A stretch of 64,000 bases of DNA from Paracoccaceae bacterium (GCA_017510335.1 JAFWNM010000016.1:90005-154004); one strand, 5' to 3'. Positions 26,313 to 36,440 are shown, counted from the first letter of the stretch. A program made the numbers and translations. Notes: generated by a model not told the origin, from the sequence alone.

Positions 26313-27913
26313 CGCGTTGTCTGACTGTTGAAAACCTGTCCGTGACTTTCATGCAGGCGGGGCATGCTGTTCATGCGGTGCGTGGCGTGTCGTTTCATGT
26401 CGACACCGGGGAAACGGTTGCCATTGTGGGCGAATCCGGTTCGGGAAAATCCGTCACCGCCTTGTCCACTGTGGGGTTGCTGCCAGATTCTGCGCAGGTC
26501 GCGGGGTCAGTTACGTTCAAGGGCCGCGAACTGGTGGGCGCAGGTGACAAGGTGCTGCGGCAGGTGCGCGGCAATGATGTCAGTTTCATCTTTCAGGAAC
26601 CCATGACATCCTTGAACCCGCTGCACACCATTGAAAAGCAGATCACGGAAAGCCTGTCTTTGCATCAGGGCCTGTCAGGCGCGCCGGCGCGGGCGCGTGT
26701 GCTGGACCTGCTGGACAAGGTGGGCATTCGTGACGCTGAAAGCCGCATGTCGGCCTATCCGCACCAATTGTCGGGCGGGCAGCGCCAGCGGGTGATGATT
26801 GCCATGGCGCTGGCCAATGGCCCGGAATTGCTGGTGGCCGATGAACCGACCACCGCGCTGGATGTGACCATTCAGGCGCAAATCCTTGAACTGCTTGTTG
26901 ACCTGAAGCGCGCCGAAGGGATGAGCCTGCTGTTCATCACCCATGATCTGAACATCGTGCGGCGATTTGCCGACCGTGTGTGCGTCATGCAAGGCGGCGA
27001 GATTGTCGAACAAGGCCCCACCGCACAGCTTTTCGCGGACCCGCAGCACCCTTATACCCGCAAGCTGCTGGCGGCAGAATCCACTGGCACGCCTGACCCT
27101 GTGCCCGTGAATGCGCCCGAAATTCTGCGAACGGACGGTTTGCGCATCTGGTTTCCCATCCAGCGCGGGTTTTTGCGGCGCACTGTGGGGCATGTGAAGG
27201 CCGTGAACGAGGCCAGCCTGACATTGCGCGCGGGCGAAACCCTTGGTGTGGTGGGGGAATCGGGGTCTGGAAAAACGACGTTGGCGCTGGCCATCTTGCG
27301 GTTGATTTCCAGTCAGGGACCGATTGTGTTCAATGGCACGGACATTCAAGGGCGCAAGTTCAAGGATTTGCGCGCGCTGCGGCGGGATTTGCAGATCGTG
27401 TTTCAGGACCCGTTCGGCAGCCTGTCGCCGCGCATGACCATTGAACAGATCATATCCGAAGGGCTGGGCGTGCATGGTGTCCCGTCGGGCCGGTCATCGC
27501 GCGACCTGGTTGCGGAAATCATGGAAGAAGTGGGCCTGAACCCCGCCACAATGGAACGCTACCCGCATGAGTTTTCGGGCGGCCAGCGCCAGCGCATTGC
27601 GATTGCACGCGCCATGATCCTGCGCCCCAAACTGGTGGTTCTGGACGAACCCACATCCGCGCTGGACATGACTGTGCAGGTGCAGATTGTCGAATTGCTG
27701 CGCGCCCTGCAACGCAAGCATGGGTTGGCATATTTGTTCATCAGCCATGATTTGCGCGTTGTGCGCGCGCTGTCCCATAAGGTCATGGTCATGAAACAGG
27801 GCGATGTGGTCGAAGCAGGCCAGATTGATCAGGTGTTTGACGCGCCACGCCATGACTATACGCGCCAGTTGCTGGCGGCAGCGTTCGACATCACGGCCAT
27901 TGGCGCGGCCTGA
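26309..27913 (+). CDS. yejF: Peptide ABC transporter ATP-binding protein YejF (two ATPase domains)
   Basis: A 534-residue protein holding two complete nucleotide-binding domains in tandem. Domain 1 has Walker A GESGSGKS near 39-46, the signature LSGGQRQRV and Walker [13 protein letters not shown]; domain 2 has GESGSGKTT near 316, FSGGQRQRI and [12 protein letters not shown]. After each signature lies the C-terminal peptide-transporter extension with a PYTRKLL or DYTRQLL motif. It powers YejBE. The glycosyltransferase gene follows after 23 bases and may be cotranscribed. Confidence 0.95.
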   Translation: MTRCLTVENLSVTFMQAGHAVHAVRGVSFHVDTGETVAIVGESGSGKSVTALSTVGLLPDSAQVAGSVTFKGRELVGAGDKVLRQVRGNDVSFIFQEPMTSLNPLHTIEKQITESLSLHQGLSGAPARARVLDLLDKVGIRDAESRMSAYPHQLSGGQRQRVMIAMALANGPELLVADEPTTALDVTIQAQILELLVDLKRAEGMSLLFITHDLNIVRRFADRVCVMQGGEIVEQGPTAQLFADPQHPYTRKLLAAESTGTPDPVPVNAPEILRTDGLRIWFPIQRGFLRRTVGHVKAVNEASLTLRAGETLGVVGESGSGKTTLALAILRLISSQGPIVFNGTDIQGRKFKDLRALRRDLQIVFQDPFGSLSPRMTIEQIISEGLGVHGVPSGRSSRDLVAEIMEEVGLNPATMERYPHEFSGGQRQRIAIARAMILRPKLVVLDEPTSALDMTVQVQIVELLRALQRKHGLAYLFISHDLRVVRALSHKVMVMKQGDVVEAGQIDQVFDAPRHDYTRQLLAAAFDITAIGAA

Positions 27914-27936
27914 TATCGACAAAAGGTGGGGCGCTG

Positions 27937-29151
27937 ATGAAAATTCTTTTTGTGCATCAGAACTTCCCTGGCCAATTCAGGCATCTTGCCCCGGCCCTTG
28001 TGCAGCGCGGGCATAGCGTCATTGCCCTGACGGCAGAACAAAACAGCCGTCAGACGGCGTTGCGGACCTATCGTTACCCCATGCCCGACCCTGCGCCAGA
28101 CCCGCGCCATTCGCGCATGGGCACCACCTATACGGCCATGACGGACCGCGCCCACCGCGCCGCGCGCGCGGCGGTGCAGTTGCGCGACAATATTGGGTTC
28201 AGCCCTGATGTGGTGTTCGGGCATGGTGGCTGGGGCGAAACGCTGTTTCTGCGCGAAATCTGGCCTGATGCCCGCCATCTGACCTATGCGGAATTCTATT
28301 ACGCCTCCAAGGGGCTGGATGTGGGGTTTGACCCTGAATTCAGCCGCAACGACATTAGCGGGCAGTTTTCGGTTGTTGCCCGTCAGGCCCATCTGGCGCT
28401 GTCCATGGTGCAGGCTGATGCGGCCGTGTCCCCCACCGAATGGCAGGCCGACAGTTTTCCGGCCCCCTTTCGGGACAAGATCACCATTACCCATGATGGA
28501 ATCGATACGGATTATCTTACACCTGACCCCTTGGCGCGCTATCAGGTTCCCGGCGGTCCGTTGCTGTATGCTGGCGACGAGGTTCTGACCTTCGTTGCGC
28601 GTAACCTGGAACCCTATCGCGGGGCGCATATTTTTTTGCGCTGCTTGCCTGATGTGCTGGCCGCGCGACCCGGCGTGCATGTGGTGATTGTCGGCGGAGA
28701 TGGGGCCAGTTACGGGGCACCCCCCCGCCATGGCAGTTGGAAGGACCAGTTCCTGCGCGAAGTGCAAGGCCGGCTGGACATGTCGCGTGTGCATTTCACC
28801 GGGCGCGTGCCCTATGGCGACTTCATGTCGATCATGCGCATAAGTCGTGTGCATGCCTACCTGACAGTGCCCTTTGTTTTGTCGTGGTCGCTACTGGAAG
28901 CCATGAGCATGGGCGCCTGTATCGTTGCATCCCGCACCGGCCCCGTGGAGGAAGTTATCACAGATACCGAGAATGGCCGCCTGGTCGATTTCTTCGATGT
29001 GGACCGCTGGTCGGAAATGCTGGTGGATGCGCTGGAAGCACCCCATCGATATGACCGCATGCGCGACGCTGCGCGCCGCACGATTGTTGAAAACTATGAC
29101 TTGAAGCGTGTTTGCCTGCCGCGCCTAATCAGGTTTGTCGAAGAAGGGTGA
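27937..29151 (+). CDS. Family 4-type glycosyltransferase
   Basis: A 404-residue GT-B fold enzyme. The N-terminal domain begins MKILFVHQNFPGQFRHLAPAL, a pattern seen in a group of GT4 enzymes of alphaproteobacteria and cyanobacteria. The C-terminal domain has the donor-binding motif FVLSWSLLEAMSMG, with the conserved glutamate in an E-x7-E-like arrangement through GPVEEVI. It should transfer a sugar from a nucleotide donor to an envelope or exopolysaccharide acceptor; neither is evident here. It lies close behind yejF but has no functional tie to peptide import. Confidence 0.85.
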   Translation: MKILFVHQNFPGQFRHLAPALVQRGHSVIALTAEQNSRQTALRTYRYPMPDPAPDPRHSRMGTTYTAMTDRAHRAARAAVQLRDNIGFSPDVVFGHGGWGETLFLREIWPDARHLTYAEFYYASKGLDVGFDPEFSRNDISGQFSVVARQAHLALSMVQADAAVSPTEWQADSFPAPFRDKITITHDGIDTDYLTPDPLARYQVPGGPLLYAGDEVLTFVARNLEPYRGAHIFLRCLPDVLAARPGVHVVIVGGDGASYGAPPRHGSWKDQFLREVQGRLDMSRVHFTGRVPYGDFMSIMRISRVHAYLTVPFVLSWSLLEAMSMGACIVASRTGPVEEVITDTENGRLVDFFDVDRWSEMLVDALEAPHRYDRMRDAARRTIVENYDLKRVCLPRLIRFVEEG

Positions 29152-29181
29152 ACGCGAACGGGCCCCCCCTTCGCCGTTTTT
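29151..29181 (+). terminator. Terminator of the yej-glycosyltransferase transcript
   Basis: AAC-GCGAA (29151-29158) pairs with TTCGC-C-GTT (29070 offset: 29170-29178) with one bulged C, and is followed by TTTTTC-like sequence. It fills the gap before the convergent hemN gene. Confidence 0.65.
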
Positions 29182-30536
29182 CATACAGCAGAACTATGGC
29201 CTGTCTTCGCCATGGCATATTCATCAAAAATGGTGGCAATCATGCGGGTAAGGGGGCGCCCTTCCGTGGGGATCGCCAGACCAGTAGATGTGCGTTTGAC
29301 GAATTCGCCATATTTCAGAACGGCCAGATCAAAGATCTGGTCCACCTCTGTCGGGTTTGCGCCCAGATCCTTCACCAATTCCTCACGGTTGATTGCGAAG
29401 TCGCACATCAGCGCTTCGATCGCGCGCCCGCGCCATATATCGGCTGGCGTGAACACATGCCCGCGCGCTGTGGCAAACTGTCCGGCATGCACGGATTTTT
29501 TCCAATCCGCTGTTGCAGGGGCGTTTTGCGCAAACCCTTGCGGAAACCGCGAAATCGACGATGCGCCCAGCCCGATCAACACAGGCGATGTATCATCGGT
29601 ATAGCCTTGGAAATTCCGGCGCAGGGTTCCGGTTGCGGCCGCCTTGGCCATGCTGTCATGGGGGCGCGCGAAATGGTCGATGCCAATTTCATCATACCCG
29701 TCCCACATGAACAGGCGACGTGCCGTGTCGAACAGTTCCAGGCGTTCTTCGGGGCGTGGCAGTGTTTCTGACGGTATCATTTGCTGACGCCGCGCCATCC
29801 ATGGCACATGCGCATACCCATACAGCGCCACGCGGTCGGGGTTCAGCGACAGAAGTTTCTGCACCGAATCCGCGATACGCTTTGGTGTCTGGTGCGGCAG
29901 ACCATACAGGATATCCGCGTTCAGGCTGGCAATGCCGCGCGCACGCAAACCGTCAACAGCGGCTTTCGTAATCTCGAAGCTTTGGTCGCGCCCGATGATT
30001 TTCTGGATTTCGGGGTCAAAATCCTGCACCCCGATGGATGCGCGGTTCATTCCGGCTTCGGCCAGGGCATCAAGGCGGGTATCGTCGATTTCATTGGGGT
30101 CAATCTCAACCGAGAATTCGCCGCCTTCTGCCATGGGGGCAATGTCGAACACCAACGCGGCCAATTCGCGCATTTGCGCTGCAGGCATCAGCGTCGGTGT
30201 GCCGCCACCCCAATGGAAGCGCGACAGGCGCACATCTGCGGGCAAAATGGTGCGCAACAGTTCCAGTTCGGCGCGCAACGACTCGATATAGGCCAGCACG
30301 GGCGCATCGCTGCTGGTTCCTTGGGTGCGACATGCGCAGAACCAGCACAATCTGCGACAGAACGGCACATGCAGGTAAAGCGAAATTTCGCTTCCTGCAG
30401 GGATTTGCTGAATCCAGCTGGCCATTGTGCTGCCGCGCAGGTCAGAAGAGAACTGCGGCGCCGTCGGATAGCTTGTATACCGCGGCACGCGCGCGTCAAA
30501 CAGGCCAAGCTTACTAAGTTGCGAAATATAAGACAT
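29181..30536 (-). CDS. hemN: Oxygen-independent coproporphyrinogen III oxidase
   Basis: A 451-residue radical SAM enzyme (HemN, called HemZ in Rhodobacter) that decarboxylates coproporphyrinogen III to protoporphyrinogen IX without oxygen. The cluster motif is Cys60-x3-Cys64-x2-Cys67, with the extra Cys69 typical of true HemN; the SAM-binding GGGTP is in FHWGGGTPTLMP, and the HemN-type N-terminus PRYTSYPTAPQFS is present. The gene is divergent from fnrL with a perfect FNR box between them, so it should be induced when oxygen falls. Haem made this way supplies the cbb3 oxidase encoded downstream of fnrL. Confidence 0.95.
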   Translation of the reverse strand: MSYISQLSKLGLFDARVPRYTSYPTAPQFSSDLRGSTMASWIQQIPAGSEISLYLHVPFCRRLCWFCACRTQGTSSDAPVLAYIESLRAELELLRTILPADVRLSRFHWGGGTPTLMPAAQMRELAALVFDIAPMAEGGEFSVEIDPNEIDDTRLDALAEAGMNRASIGVQDFDPEIQKIIGRDQSFEITKAAVDGLRARGIASLNADILYGLPHQTPKRIADSVQKLLSLNPDRVALYGYAHVPWMARRQQMIPSETLPRPEERLELFDTARRLFMWDGYDEIGIDHFARPHDSMAKAAATGTLRRNFQGYTDDTSPVLIGLGASSISRFPQGFAQNAPATADWKKSVHAGQFATARGHVFTPADIWRGRAIEALMCDFAINREELVKDLGANPTEVDQIFDLAVLKYGEFVKRTSTGLAIPTEGRPLTRMIATIFDEYAMAKTGHSSAV

Positions 30537-30571
30537 GCATGTAAGGTATACTTAGGAAATGGCAAAACTCT

Positions 30572-30585
30572 TTGATGTAGATCAA
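30572..30585. promoter_or_regulatory. FNR box between hemN and fnrL
   Basis: TTGAT-GTAG-ATCAA is an exact match to the FNR consensus. It ends five bases before the fnrL start codon, where the ribosome binding site should be, and is 36 bases from the hemN start. Binding could activate hemN and, on the other side, block fnrL (autoregulation). Confidence 0.92.
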
Positions 30586-30590
30586 CCAGC

Positions 30591-31343
30591 ATGACGCGCG
30601 TTACACCAAAAATTCAGGCAGCCGGGCATGATTGCACAGCATGCCCCATTCGCCACCGTGCCGTTTGCGCCCGTTGCGAAGCTGATGAACTGCAGGTTCT
30701 TGAGCAGATCAAGTATTATCGCAGTTTCGAAGCCGGCCAAACCGTCGTCTGGGCGGGTGACACCATGGATTTTGTCGCTTCTGTCGTGACAGGCATTGCC
30801 ACGCTTAGCCAGACCATGGAAGACGGGCGCCGCCAGATGGTCGGGCTTTTGCTGCCATCGGATTTTGCCGGTCGTCCCGGACGGGCCACGTCCGCCTATG
30901 ATGTCACGGCGGCCACAGATCTGGTGATGTGCTGTTTTCGCAGGAAACCTTTTGAAAGCCTGATGCTCAGCACACCGCATATCGGGCAGCGCCTGCTGGA
31001 AATGACGCTGGACGAACTGGACGCTGCGCGTGAATGGATGCTGCTTCTTGGGCGCAAGACCGCCCGCGAAAAGATAGCAAGCCTGCTGTGCATCATTGCC
31101 CGGCGGGATGCGTCCTTGCAACTAAGCCAGACACATGGGGAACTGCGTTTTGACCTGCCCCTGACCCGCGAAGCGATGTCGGAATATCTGGGTCTGACGC
31201 TGGAAACCGTCAGCCGCCAAATGTCGAGCCTGCGCCGCGAAGGGCTGATCCTGACCGAAGGAAAGCGCCACATCATCATACCGGATTTCGACCGTCTTCT
31301 TGAAGAAACCGGTGATGATTCGGATGGTGGTTTTCTGGTCTGA
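30591..31343 (+). CDS. fnrL: Oxygen-sensing transcription regulator FnrL
   Basis: A 250-residue Crp/FNR-family regulator. Four N-terminal cysteines (15, 18, 26, 29) and Cys114/Cys115 supply the ligands of an oxygen-labile [4Fe-4S] cluster, which lets the protein dimerise and bind DNA only without oxygen. The recognition helix reads LTLETVSRQMSSLRREG, with the E-x2-S-R contacts for TTGAT sites. The cyclic-nucleotide-like beta-roll and dimerisation helix lie between. FNR boxes in this window precede hemN/fnrL, ccoN, ccoG and a region after ccoP, so its probable regulon surrounds it. No Shine-Dalgarno is visible because the FNR box takes its place. Confidence 0.95.
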   Translation: MTRVTPKIQAAGHDCTACPIRHRAVCARCEADELQVLEQIKYYRSFEAGQTVVWAGDTMDFVASVVTGIATLSQTMEDGRRQMVGLLLPSDFAGRPGRATSAYDVTAATDLVMCCFRRKPFESLMLSTPHIGQRLLEMTLDELDAAREWMLLLGRKTAREKIASLLCIIARRDASLQLSQTHGELRFDLPLTREAMSEYLGLTLETVSRQMSSLRREGLILTEGKRHIIIPDFDRLLEETGDDSDGGFLV

Positions 31344-31740
31344 CCGGCGTTGCTTATGCTGGACCGGCAGGCAATGCGTGGTCAGGCCATATGATGCGGA
31401 TATGCGCATTTCTGTGTTTTCTGATGATTGCCTTCTATCCCCCAGCCGGACACTGCGCCTGGTCAGGTGGTAAGTTTTGCCGCGACGGGCGCACATAGTC
31501 ACGACATGCCATGCCGGACGGGTTGCAAACCTACATAGTGGCCGAATTTCATACCTTACTGAATGCCTATGAACGCGACATGTCTTTGGTGCGCGGCATG
31601 AATGGGGCCTGATCGGGGGACTTGGCCCCGTTTCAGGGATGACATGTGGTGCAAGCGTTTTGGCCTTTTCCTGCCCGGTCAGAAACACGCTAAGCTTCTG
31701 TTCTGGCGTAATTTCGAAACGGAAAAGCCCCTTAACTTCG
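31344..31740. other. 397-bp gap between convergent fnrL and uspA-type genes
   Basis: I see no gene here with good coding character. A possible terminator-like pairing lies just after fnrL (CTGACC at 31340-31345 with GGTCAG at 31380-31385, with inner TTGC/GCAA). A weaker one is GGGGCC (31604-31609) with GGCCCC (31624-31629). The minus-strand frame after the stress protein stop is open for about 70 codons and reads partly like protein (RFEITPEQKLSVFLTGQ), so a decayed remnant is possible. Confidence 0.4.
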
Positions 31741-32580
31741 TCAATGTGCCAGAAACACCGCGCAAGGCGTGTCTTCCAGCATGTCACGCGTCGCACCGCC
31801 AAGGATAGCTTCGCGCAAGCGTGACCGCCCATACGCCCCCATGACCAGCAAATCCGCGGATTGGTCATGCAGGTGCCTGCGCAGGACATCGCTGGTGCGC
31901 GGCAAGGCGCGTGCCAGAACGGACACATCGGCCTGAACGCCGTGGCGCACCAGCATCTGGGCCAGCAAGCCGCCCGGATCGGACCGTTCCGCACCGTGCG
32001 ACGGCGGGTCAATGATCACCATGTTGACAAGATCGGCCTGTGTCATGATCGGCAGGGCCGCGCGTGTTGCATGCAGGGCCTCGTCGCTTTGGTTCCAGGC
32101 CAGAACCACCTTGTTGAAATCCGGCAGCTTGGCGCCCGGTTTCGGCAGCACCAGCACGGGGGCGTCCCCTTCAAACAATGCGGATTCCACAATCACCTCG
32201 TCTTGTGGTCCGCGCCCTGCGCCATAGGGCAGCGGTAGGACCACCAGATCAGAGAACCGCGCCTTCAGCCCGACATAGGACGCAACGCCGCCCAGTGACA
32301 AAACCGCTCTGTCCGTGCTCCAGCGTATGTCGCACCCGCGCAGGATATCGCGCACCTTGTCTTGCAGCGCATCGGCGGTTGCCTTGGCTGCGTCTATGGA
32401 ATCCTGATAGATGATTGCGGGCGCACCAGCATAAAAACCCATGCTTTGCGTGGTATCCACGCCAAGGCAGCACACCTCCAGATGGGCGTCAAAGCGCTGT
32501 GCAAGGTCGGTGGCAGATTGTAACAGCGCTTGAAGGCCTGTTTCGGTAGCAACGAATGTGACCAGGGATTTGTAGGACAT
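31741..32580 (-). CDS. Universal stress protein (UspA family)
   Basis: A 279-residue protein made of two Usp-type halves. The C-terminal half carries a nucleotide-binding pattern VMGAYGRSRLREAILGGAT, of the G-x2-G-x9-10-G(S/T) type, so it probably binds ATP. A very good ribosome binding site, AAGGAG, precedes the ATG. It is divergent from ccoN across a 307-bp region with FNR-like sites; such Usp genes are common beside ccoNOQP in Rhodobacterales. It could therefore be a low-oxygen stress protein; its biochemical role is not known. Confidence 0.9.
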   Translation of the reverse strand: MSYKSLVTFVATETGLQALLQSATDLAQRFDAHLEVCCLGVDTTQSMGFYAGAPAIIYQDSIDAAKATADALQDKVRDILRGCDIRWSTDRAVLSLGGVASYVGLKARFSDLVVLPLPYGAGRGPQDEVIVESALFEGDAPVLVLPKPGAKLPDFNKVVLAWNQSDEALHATRAALPIMTQADLVNMVIIDPPSHGAERSDPGGLLAQMLVRHGVQADVSVLARALPRTSDVLRRHLHDQSADLLVMGAYGRSRLREAILGGATRDMLEDTPCAVFLAH

Positions 32581-32747
32581 CGTGAGCTCCTTTCTTTAAG
32601 TGTGCCGTGAAGATCGGTCTGATGTTTTCGCGCTTACAGGCGTAAAATCACACTCCTGACGCTGCGGTGCAGCGCCGGACACCCGTTGAAAACCTCGTGC
32701 TGACGGGCATCTCCCCTGCACCATGCCTGATTATTTCCCCTTAAACA

Positions 32748-32793
32748 TTGATCTGACGCAAATAATTCAATTGCGAAATTTGACCTGAATCAA
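32748..32793. promoter_or_regulatory. Two FNR-type boxes upstream of ccoN
   Basis: TTGAC-CTGA-ATCAA at 32780-32793 matches the FNR consensus at nine of ten conserved positions. A second, poorer copy, TTGAT-CTGA-CGCAA, lies at 32748-32761, 32 bp upstream centre to centre. They are in the 307-bp space between the divergent stress protein gene and ccoN; the rest of that space shows no gene. A possible extended -10 for ccoN is TGCTAAACT near 32828. Activation of ccoNOQP by FnrL is established in Rhodobacter. Confidence 0.85.
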
Positions 32794-32887
32794 AGTTCTT
32801 GTCACCGGCCCGTGACAAAACGCACCATGCTAAACTGTCCGTGTTATATGTAATAAGATAGCAGGATGATAATAAGGGACGCAGATC

Positions 32888-34492
32888 ATGTGGGATTACT
32901 TGAAGCTTGCTGTATTGGGGGTGGTCGTGGTTGTCGCTGCGATTGCTGCCAGTATGGCACGCGATTTGCCTTATTTGGTCCACATGCTGGTGATCATGCT
33001 TGCAGCAGCAATCACCTTCATGTGGCAAATTCGCCGTGTCGGGGAACCGGCCATTGTGGCGAATCCAAATGAATATATGGACGGACCCGTTCGTTTTGGC
33101 GTGGTCGCAACGGCCTTTTGGGGGGTTGTGGGCTTTCTGGTTGGTGTTGTCATCGCATTTCAGTTGGCATGGCCAGAGCTGAACTTCCAATGGGCGCAAG
33201 GGTATTTGAATTTCGGGCGTCTGCGTCCCCTGCACACCTCTGCGGTGATTTTCGCGTTTGGGGGCAATGCGCTTATTGCGACTGCGTTCTATGTTGTGCA
33301 GCGCACCTCGGCCTCGCGGCTTTGGGGCGGTGGTCTGGCGTGGTTCGTATTCTGGGGCTATCAGATTTTCATCGTCATGGCCGCGACAGGCTATGTGTTG
33401 GGGTCCAGCCAGGGCAATGAATATGCCGAACCCGAATGGCTGACCGATTTGTGGCTGACCGTCGTTTGGGTTGCGTTCCTTGCGGTTTACATGGGCACAG
33501 TCATCAACCGGCGCGAACCGCATATCTATGTGGCCAACTGGTTCTACATCGCGTTTATTGTGACTGTTGCAATGCTGCACCTTGTCAACAATGCCGCGAT
33601 TCCGGTGTCGTTCCTTGGGTCGAAATCGGTTCCTGTGTGGTCGGGGGTCCAGTCTGCCATGATCCAGTGGTGGTATGGCCATAACGCTGTGGGCTTCTTC
33701 CTGACGGCCGGTTTTCTGGGCATGATGTATTATTTCATTCCCAAACAAGCGGAACGTCCGGTTTACAGCTACAAACTGTCCATTATGCATTTCTGGGCGC
33801 TGATCTTCCTGTATATCTGGGCTGGTCCGCACCATCTGCATTACACGGCGCTGCCTGACTGGGCGCAGACACTGGGCATGACATTTTCGATCATGCTGTG
33901 GATGCCGTCTTGGGGGGGCATGATCAACGGCCTGATGACGTTGTCGGGCGCATGGGACAAGCTGCGCACGGACCCCATCATCCGCATGATGGTTGTTGCT
34001 GTGGGCTTCTACGGGATGGCCACGTTTGAAGGGCCGATGATGTCGATCAAGGCTGTGAACAGCCTGTCGCATTACACGGACTGGACCATTGGCCATGTGC
34101 ATTCCGGCGCGCTGGGCTGGAACGGCATGATCACCTTCGGGGCGCTCTACTACTTGGTGCCGAAACTGTGGCAGCGCGAGGGGCTGTATAGCCTGCGGCT
34201 GGTCAGCTGGCATTTCTGGTTGGCGACCATCGGGATCGTTCTTTATGCGGCGTCCATGTGGGTGACCGGCATCATGGAAGGTCTGATGTGGCGCGAAGTC
34301 GATGCGCAAGGCTTCCTTGTCAATTCGTTCGCGGACACGGTTGCGGCCAAGTTCCCGATGTATGTGGTGCGGGGTCTGGGCGGAACGCTGTTCCTGCTGG
34401 GCGCGATCATCATGTGCTATAACCTGTGGAAAACTGTGACGAGCACGGCGGCAAGACAGCCCGCCCGCGCCGCCGCAGTGCCCGCTGAATAA
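32888..34492 (+). CDS. ccoN: Cytochrome cbb3 oxidase subunit I (CcoN)
   Basis: A 534-residue haem-copper oxidase of the C type, with an extra N-terminal helix and twelve core helices. The copper-B histidine region is [11 protein letters not shown] with its HHLHYT pair (AGPHHLHYT), and the haem ligand region is [13 protein letters not shown]. It holds haem b, haem b3 and CuB and reduces oxygen to water with very high affinity while pumping protons. First gene of ccoNOQP, preceded by FNR boxes, and followed by ccoO after 14 bases. Confidence 0.97.
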   Translation: MWDYLKLAVLGVVVVVAAIAASMARDLPYLVHMLVIMLAAAITFMWQIRRVGEPAIVANPNEYMDGPVRFGVVATAFWGVVGFLVGVVIAFQLAWPELNFQWAQGYLNFGRLRPLHTSAVIFAFGGNALIATAFYVVQRTSASRLWGGGLAWFVFWGYQIFIVMAATGYVLGSSQGNEYAEPEWLTDLWLTVVWVAFLAVYMGTVINRREPHIYVANWFYIAFIVTVAMLHLVNNAAIPVSFLGSKSVPVWSGVQSAMIQWWYGHNAVGFFLTAGFLGMMYYFIPKQAERPVYSYKLSIMHFWALIFLYIWAGPHHLHYTALPDWAQTLGMTFSIMLWMPSWGGMINGLMTLSGAWDKLRTDPIIRMMVVAVGFYGMATFEGPMMSIKAVNSLSHYTDWTIGHVHSGALGWNGMITFGALYYLVPKLWQREGLYSLRLVSWHFWLATIGIVLYAASMWVTGIMEGLMWREVDAQGFLVNSFADTVAAKFPMYVVRGLGGTLFLLGAIIMCYNLWKTVTSTAARQPARAAAVPAE

Positions 34493-34506
34493 CGGAGGGC
34501 GCTAGA

Positions 34507-35238
34507 ATGGGACTTCTTGACCATCATAAGAAAATCGAAACGCATGCGACGCTTTTGCTGGTGCTGTCGTTTCTGGTCGTGACGATCGGGGGCATTGTTC
34601 AGATTGTGCCATTGTTCTATCTGGACAACACCATCGAAAAGGTTGAAGGCATGCGCCCCTATGCGCCGCTGGAAATCGCGGGCCGCGAGATTTATCTGCG
34701 CGAAGGGTGCTATGTGTGCCACAGCCAGATGATCCGCCCGATGCGCGACGAGGTGGAACGCTATGGCCATTACAGCCTTGCTGCGGAATCGATGTATGAC
34801 CATCCGTTCCAATGGGGGTCCAAACGGACAGGGCCGGATCTGGCCCGTCTGGGCGGGCGCTATTCGGATGACTGGCATGTTCAGCACATGATCAACCCGC
34901 GCGATGTTGTGCCCGAGTCCATCATGCCGTCCTATGGCTACATGCTGGATCGCACGCTGGACCGCTCGGATGCAGAACATGTGCGCGATATCATGGCGGT
35001 CTATCGTGTGCTGGGGCATCCCTACACCGAAGACATGATGGAAAACGCTGTTGGTGACTTCTTCGCGCAAGCCGAAGACTTCGGGGATGCGGGTGTTCTG
35101 GACCGCTATCCGGGCGCGCAGCAACGCAATTTCGACGGGCAGGCACAGGTCACCGAAATGGACGCCATCATTGCCTATATGCAGATGCTGGGAACCTTGG
35201 TCGATTTCGACACATTCGTTCCTGTGGCCAATCGCTAA
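34507..35238 (+). CDS. ccoO: Cytochrome cbb3 oxidase subunit II (CcoO)
   Basis: A 243-residue mono-haem cytochrome c subunit. One anchor helix lies at about 15-38, and the haem site is CYVCH at 68-72, followed by [10 protein letters not shown], a CcoO signature; the distal methionine is probably in ESIMPSY. It passes electrons from CcoP to CcoN. GGAGG lies just before the ATG. ccoQ follows after 12 bases. Confidence 0.97.
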   Translation: MGLLDHHKKIETHATLLLVLSFLVVTIGGIVQIVPLFYLDNTIEKVEGMRPYAPLEIAGREIYLREGCYVCHSQMIRPMRDEVERYGHYSLAAESMYDHPFQWGSKRTGPDLARLGGRYSDDWHVQHMINPRDVVPESIMPSYGYMLDRTLDRSDAEHVRDIMAVYRVLGHPYTEDMMENAVGDFFAQAEDFGDAGVLDRYPGAQQRNFDGQAQVTEMDAIIAYMQMLGTLVDFDTFVPVANR

Positions 35239-35250
35239 GGGGGAAGGGAC

Positions 35251-35469
35251 ATGGAAACATATACTTTTCTGCGCGCGTTTGCCGATAGCTGGCATTTGCT
35301 GTTCATGTTTTGCTTCTTCATCGGGGTGTTTTTGTTCATCCTGCGCCCCGGTTCAAGGAAGGTTCATGATGAAACCGCGAACATGATTTTCCGAAATGAT
35401 GACAAGCCGGCGGGGGACGACAGCGCCCCTCGAATGGGGCGTCACGCTGATCCGAAAGAGGCCCGCTGA
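35251..35469 (+). CDS. ccoQ: Cytochrome cbb3 oxidase subunit IV (CcoQ/FixQ)
   Basis: A 72-residue protein with one membrane helix (about 15-33, LLFMFCFFIGVFLFIL) and a short polar tail. CcoQ stabilises the cbb3 complex in Rhodobacter and is reported there to affect oxygen-dependent signalling. Length and position between ccoO and ccoP decide the call. The stop codon overlaps the ccoP start (TGATG). Confidence 0.93.
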   Translation: METYTFLRAFADSWHLLFMFCFFIGVFLFILRPGSRKVHDETANMIFRNDDKPAGDDSAPRMGRHADPKEAR

Positions 35470-36389
35470 TGGCTGACAATTCCGAAAACAAGGTCACACC
35501 TGCCTCCCGGCAATATCCTGATCCGGGCAGAAAGCTGAAAGACGATGTTGCGACCACAGGTCACAGCTGGGACGGGATTGAGGAATATGACAACCCCATG
35601 CCGCGTTGGTGGGTCTGGATATTCATCATTACCATCATCTGGTCTGTCGGCTATTGGGTGGCCTATCCGGCATGGCCGGGCATCAAATCCTCAACTGCGG
35701 GTTTGCTGGGTTATTCGTCCCGCGCCAATGTTGCCACTGAAATCAGTGAATTCGAGGCGCGCAACGAACAGTTCTTCGTCCAGCTTGTTGATACCGATCT
35801 GGAAGACCTGCGCGACAATGACGATTTGCACCGTTTCGCGGTCAATGCCGGGGCTGCGGTGTTTCGCGCGCAATGCTCGCAATGCCACGGCAGTGGTGGC
35901 GCAGGTGTCCAGGCCGCCGGTTATCCTAACCTGCTGGATGATGACTGGCTGTGGGGCGGCACCTATGATGACATCGTGACAACCGTGACATGGGGTATCC
36001 GCAATGAGGATTTTGCAGATGCCCGCTGGTCGGAAATGCCCGCCTTCGGTCGTGATGGTTTGCTGGAGGATGCCGAGATTGACCAGATTGTGCATCATGT
36101 CCTGTCACTGTCGGGGTCTGACCATGACGCGCAACTTGCGTCAGCGGGGGCAGAGCTGTTTGAAATAAACTGTGCATCCTGCCACGGTGATGGCGGCGAG
36201 GGGGATTATTTCCTTGGTGCGCCCGCGCTGAACAATCAGGTCTGGCTGTATGGCGGGTCGTTCGATGCTATTCGTGAAACGGTTTATTATTCGCGCTTTG
36301 GTGTCATGCCCGGGTTTGAAAACCGCCTGCGCGAAGCTGAAATCCGCGCAGTTGCGGCCTATGTCCACCAATTGGGCGGCGGCCAGTAA
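35469..36389 (+). CDS. ccoP: Cytochrome cbb3 oxidase subunit III (CcoP)
   Basis: A 306-residue di-haem cytochrome c. An N-terminal cytoplasmic stretch with HSWDGIEEYDNPMPRWW leads into the anchor helix (about 48-66). Haem sites are CSQCH at 136-140 and CASCH at 235-239, each followed by its own cytochrome c fold with methionine ligands in SEMPAFG and GVMPGFE. It is the entry point for electrons from soluble or anchored cytochrome c. It ends 20 bases before a strong hairpin terminator. Confidence 0.97.
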   Translation: MADNSENKVTPASRQYPDPGRKLKDDVATTGHSWDGIEEYDNPMPRWWVWIFIITIIWSVGYWVAYPAWPGIKSSTAGLLGYSSRANVATEISEFEARNEQFFVQLVDTDLEDLRDNDDLHRFAVNAGAAVFRAQCSQCHGSGGAGVQAAGYPNLLDDDWLWGGTYDDIVTTVTWGIRNEDFADARWSEMPAFGRDGLLEDAEIDQIVHHVLSLSGSDHDAQLASAGAELFEINCASCHGDGGEGDYFLGAPALNNQVWLYGGSFDAIRETVYYSRFGVMPGFENRLREAEIRAVAAYVHQLGGGQ

Positions 36390-36408
36390 CACTGGCCTGG
36401 ATGGAAAT

Positions 36409-36440
36409 GAACAGGCCCCTGCGCAAGCAGGGGCCTGTTC
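36409..36440 (+). terminator. Hairpin terminator after ccoP
   Basis: GAACAGGCCCCTGC (36409-36422) and its exact complement (36427-36440) enclose the tetraloop GCAA: a 14-bp perfect stem 20 bases past the ccoP stop. There is no T-run, but position and stability suggest it ends the ccoNOQP mRNA or protects its 3' end. Confidence 0.75.

Noticed and set aside
31480-31740. Possible decayed gene on the minus strand after the stress protein gene
   Set aside because: About 35 residues look protein-like, but there is no start, no known motif and no family resemblance, so it is noted only in the gap entry.
32741-34309. 522-codon minus-strand frame opposite ccoN
   Set aside because: Its composition is that of a shadow frame and it covers the FNR-box region; ccoN is certain.
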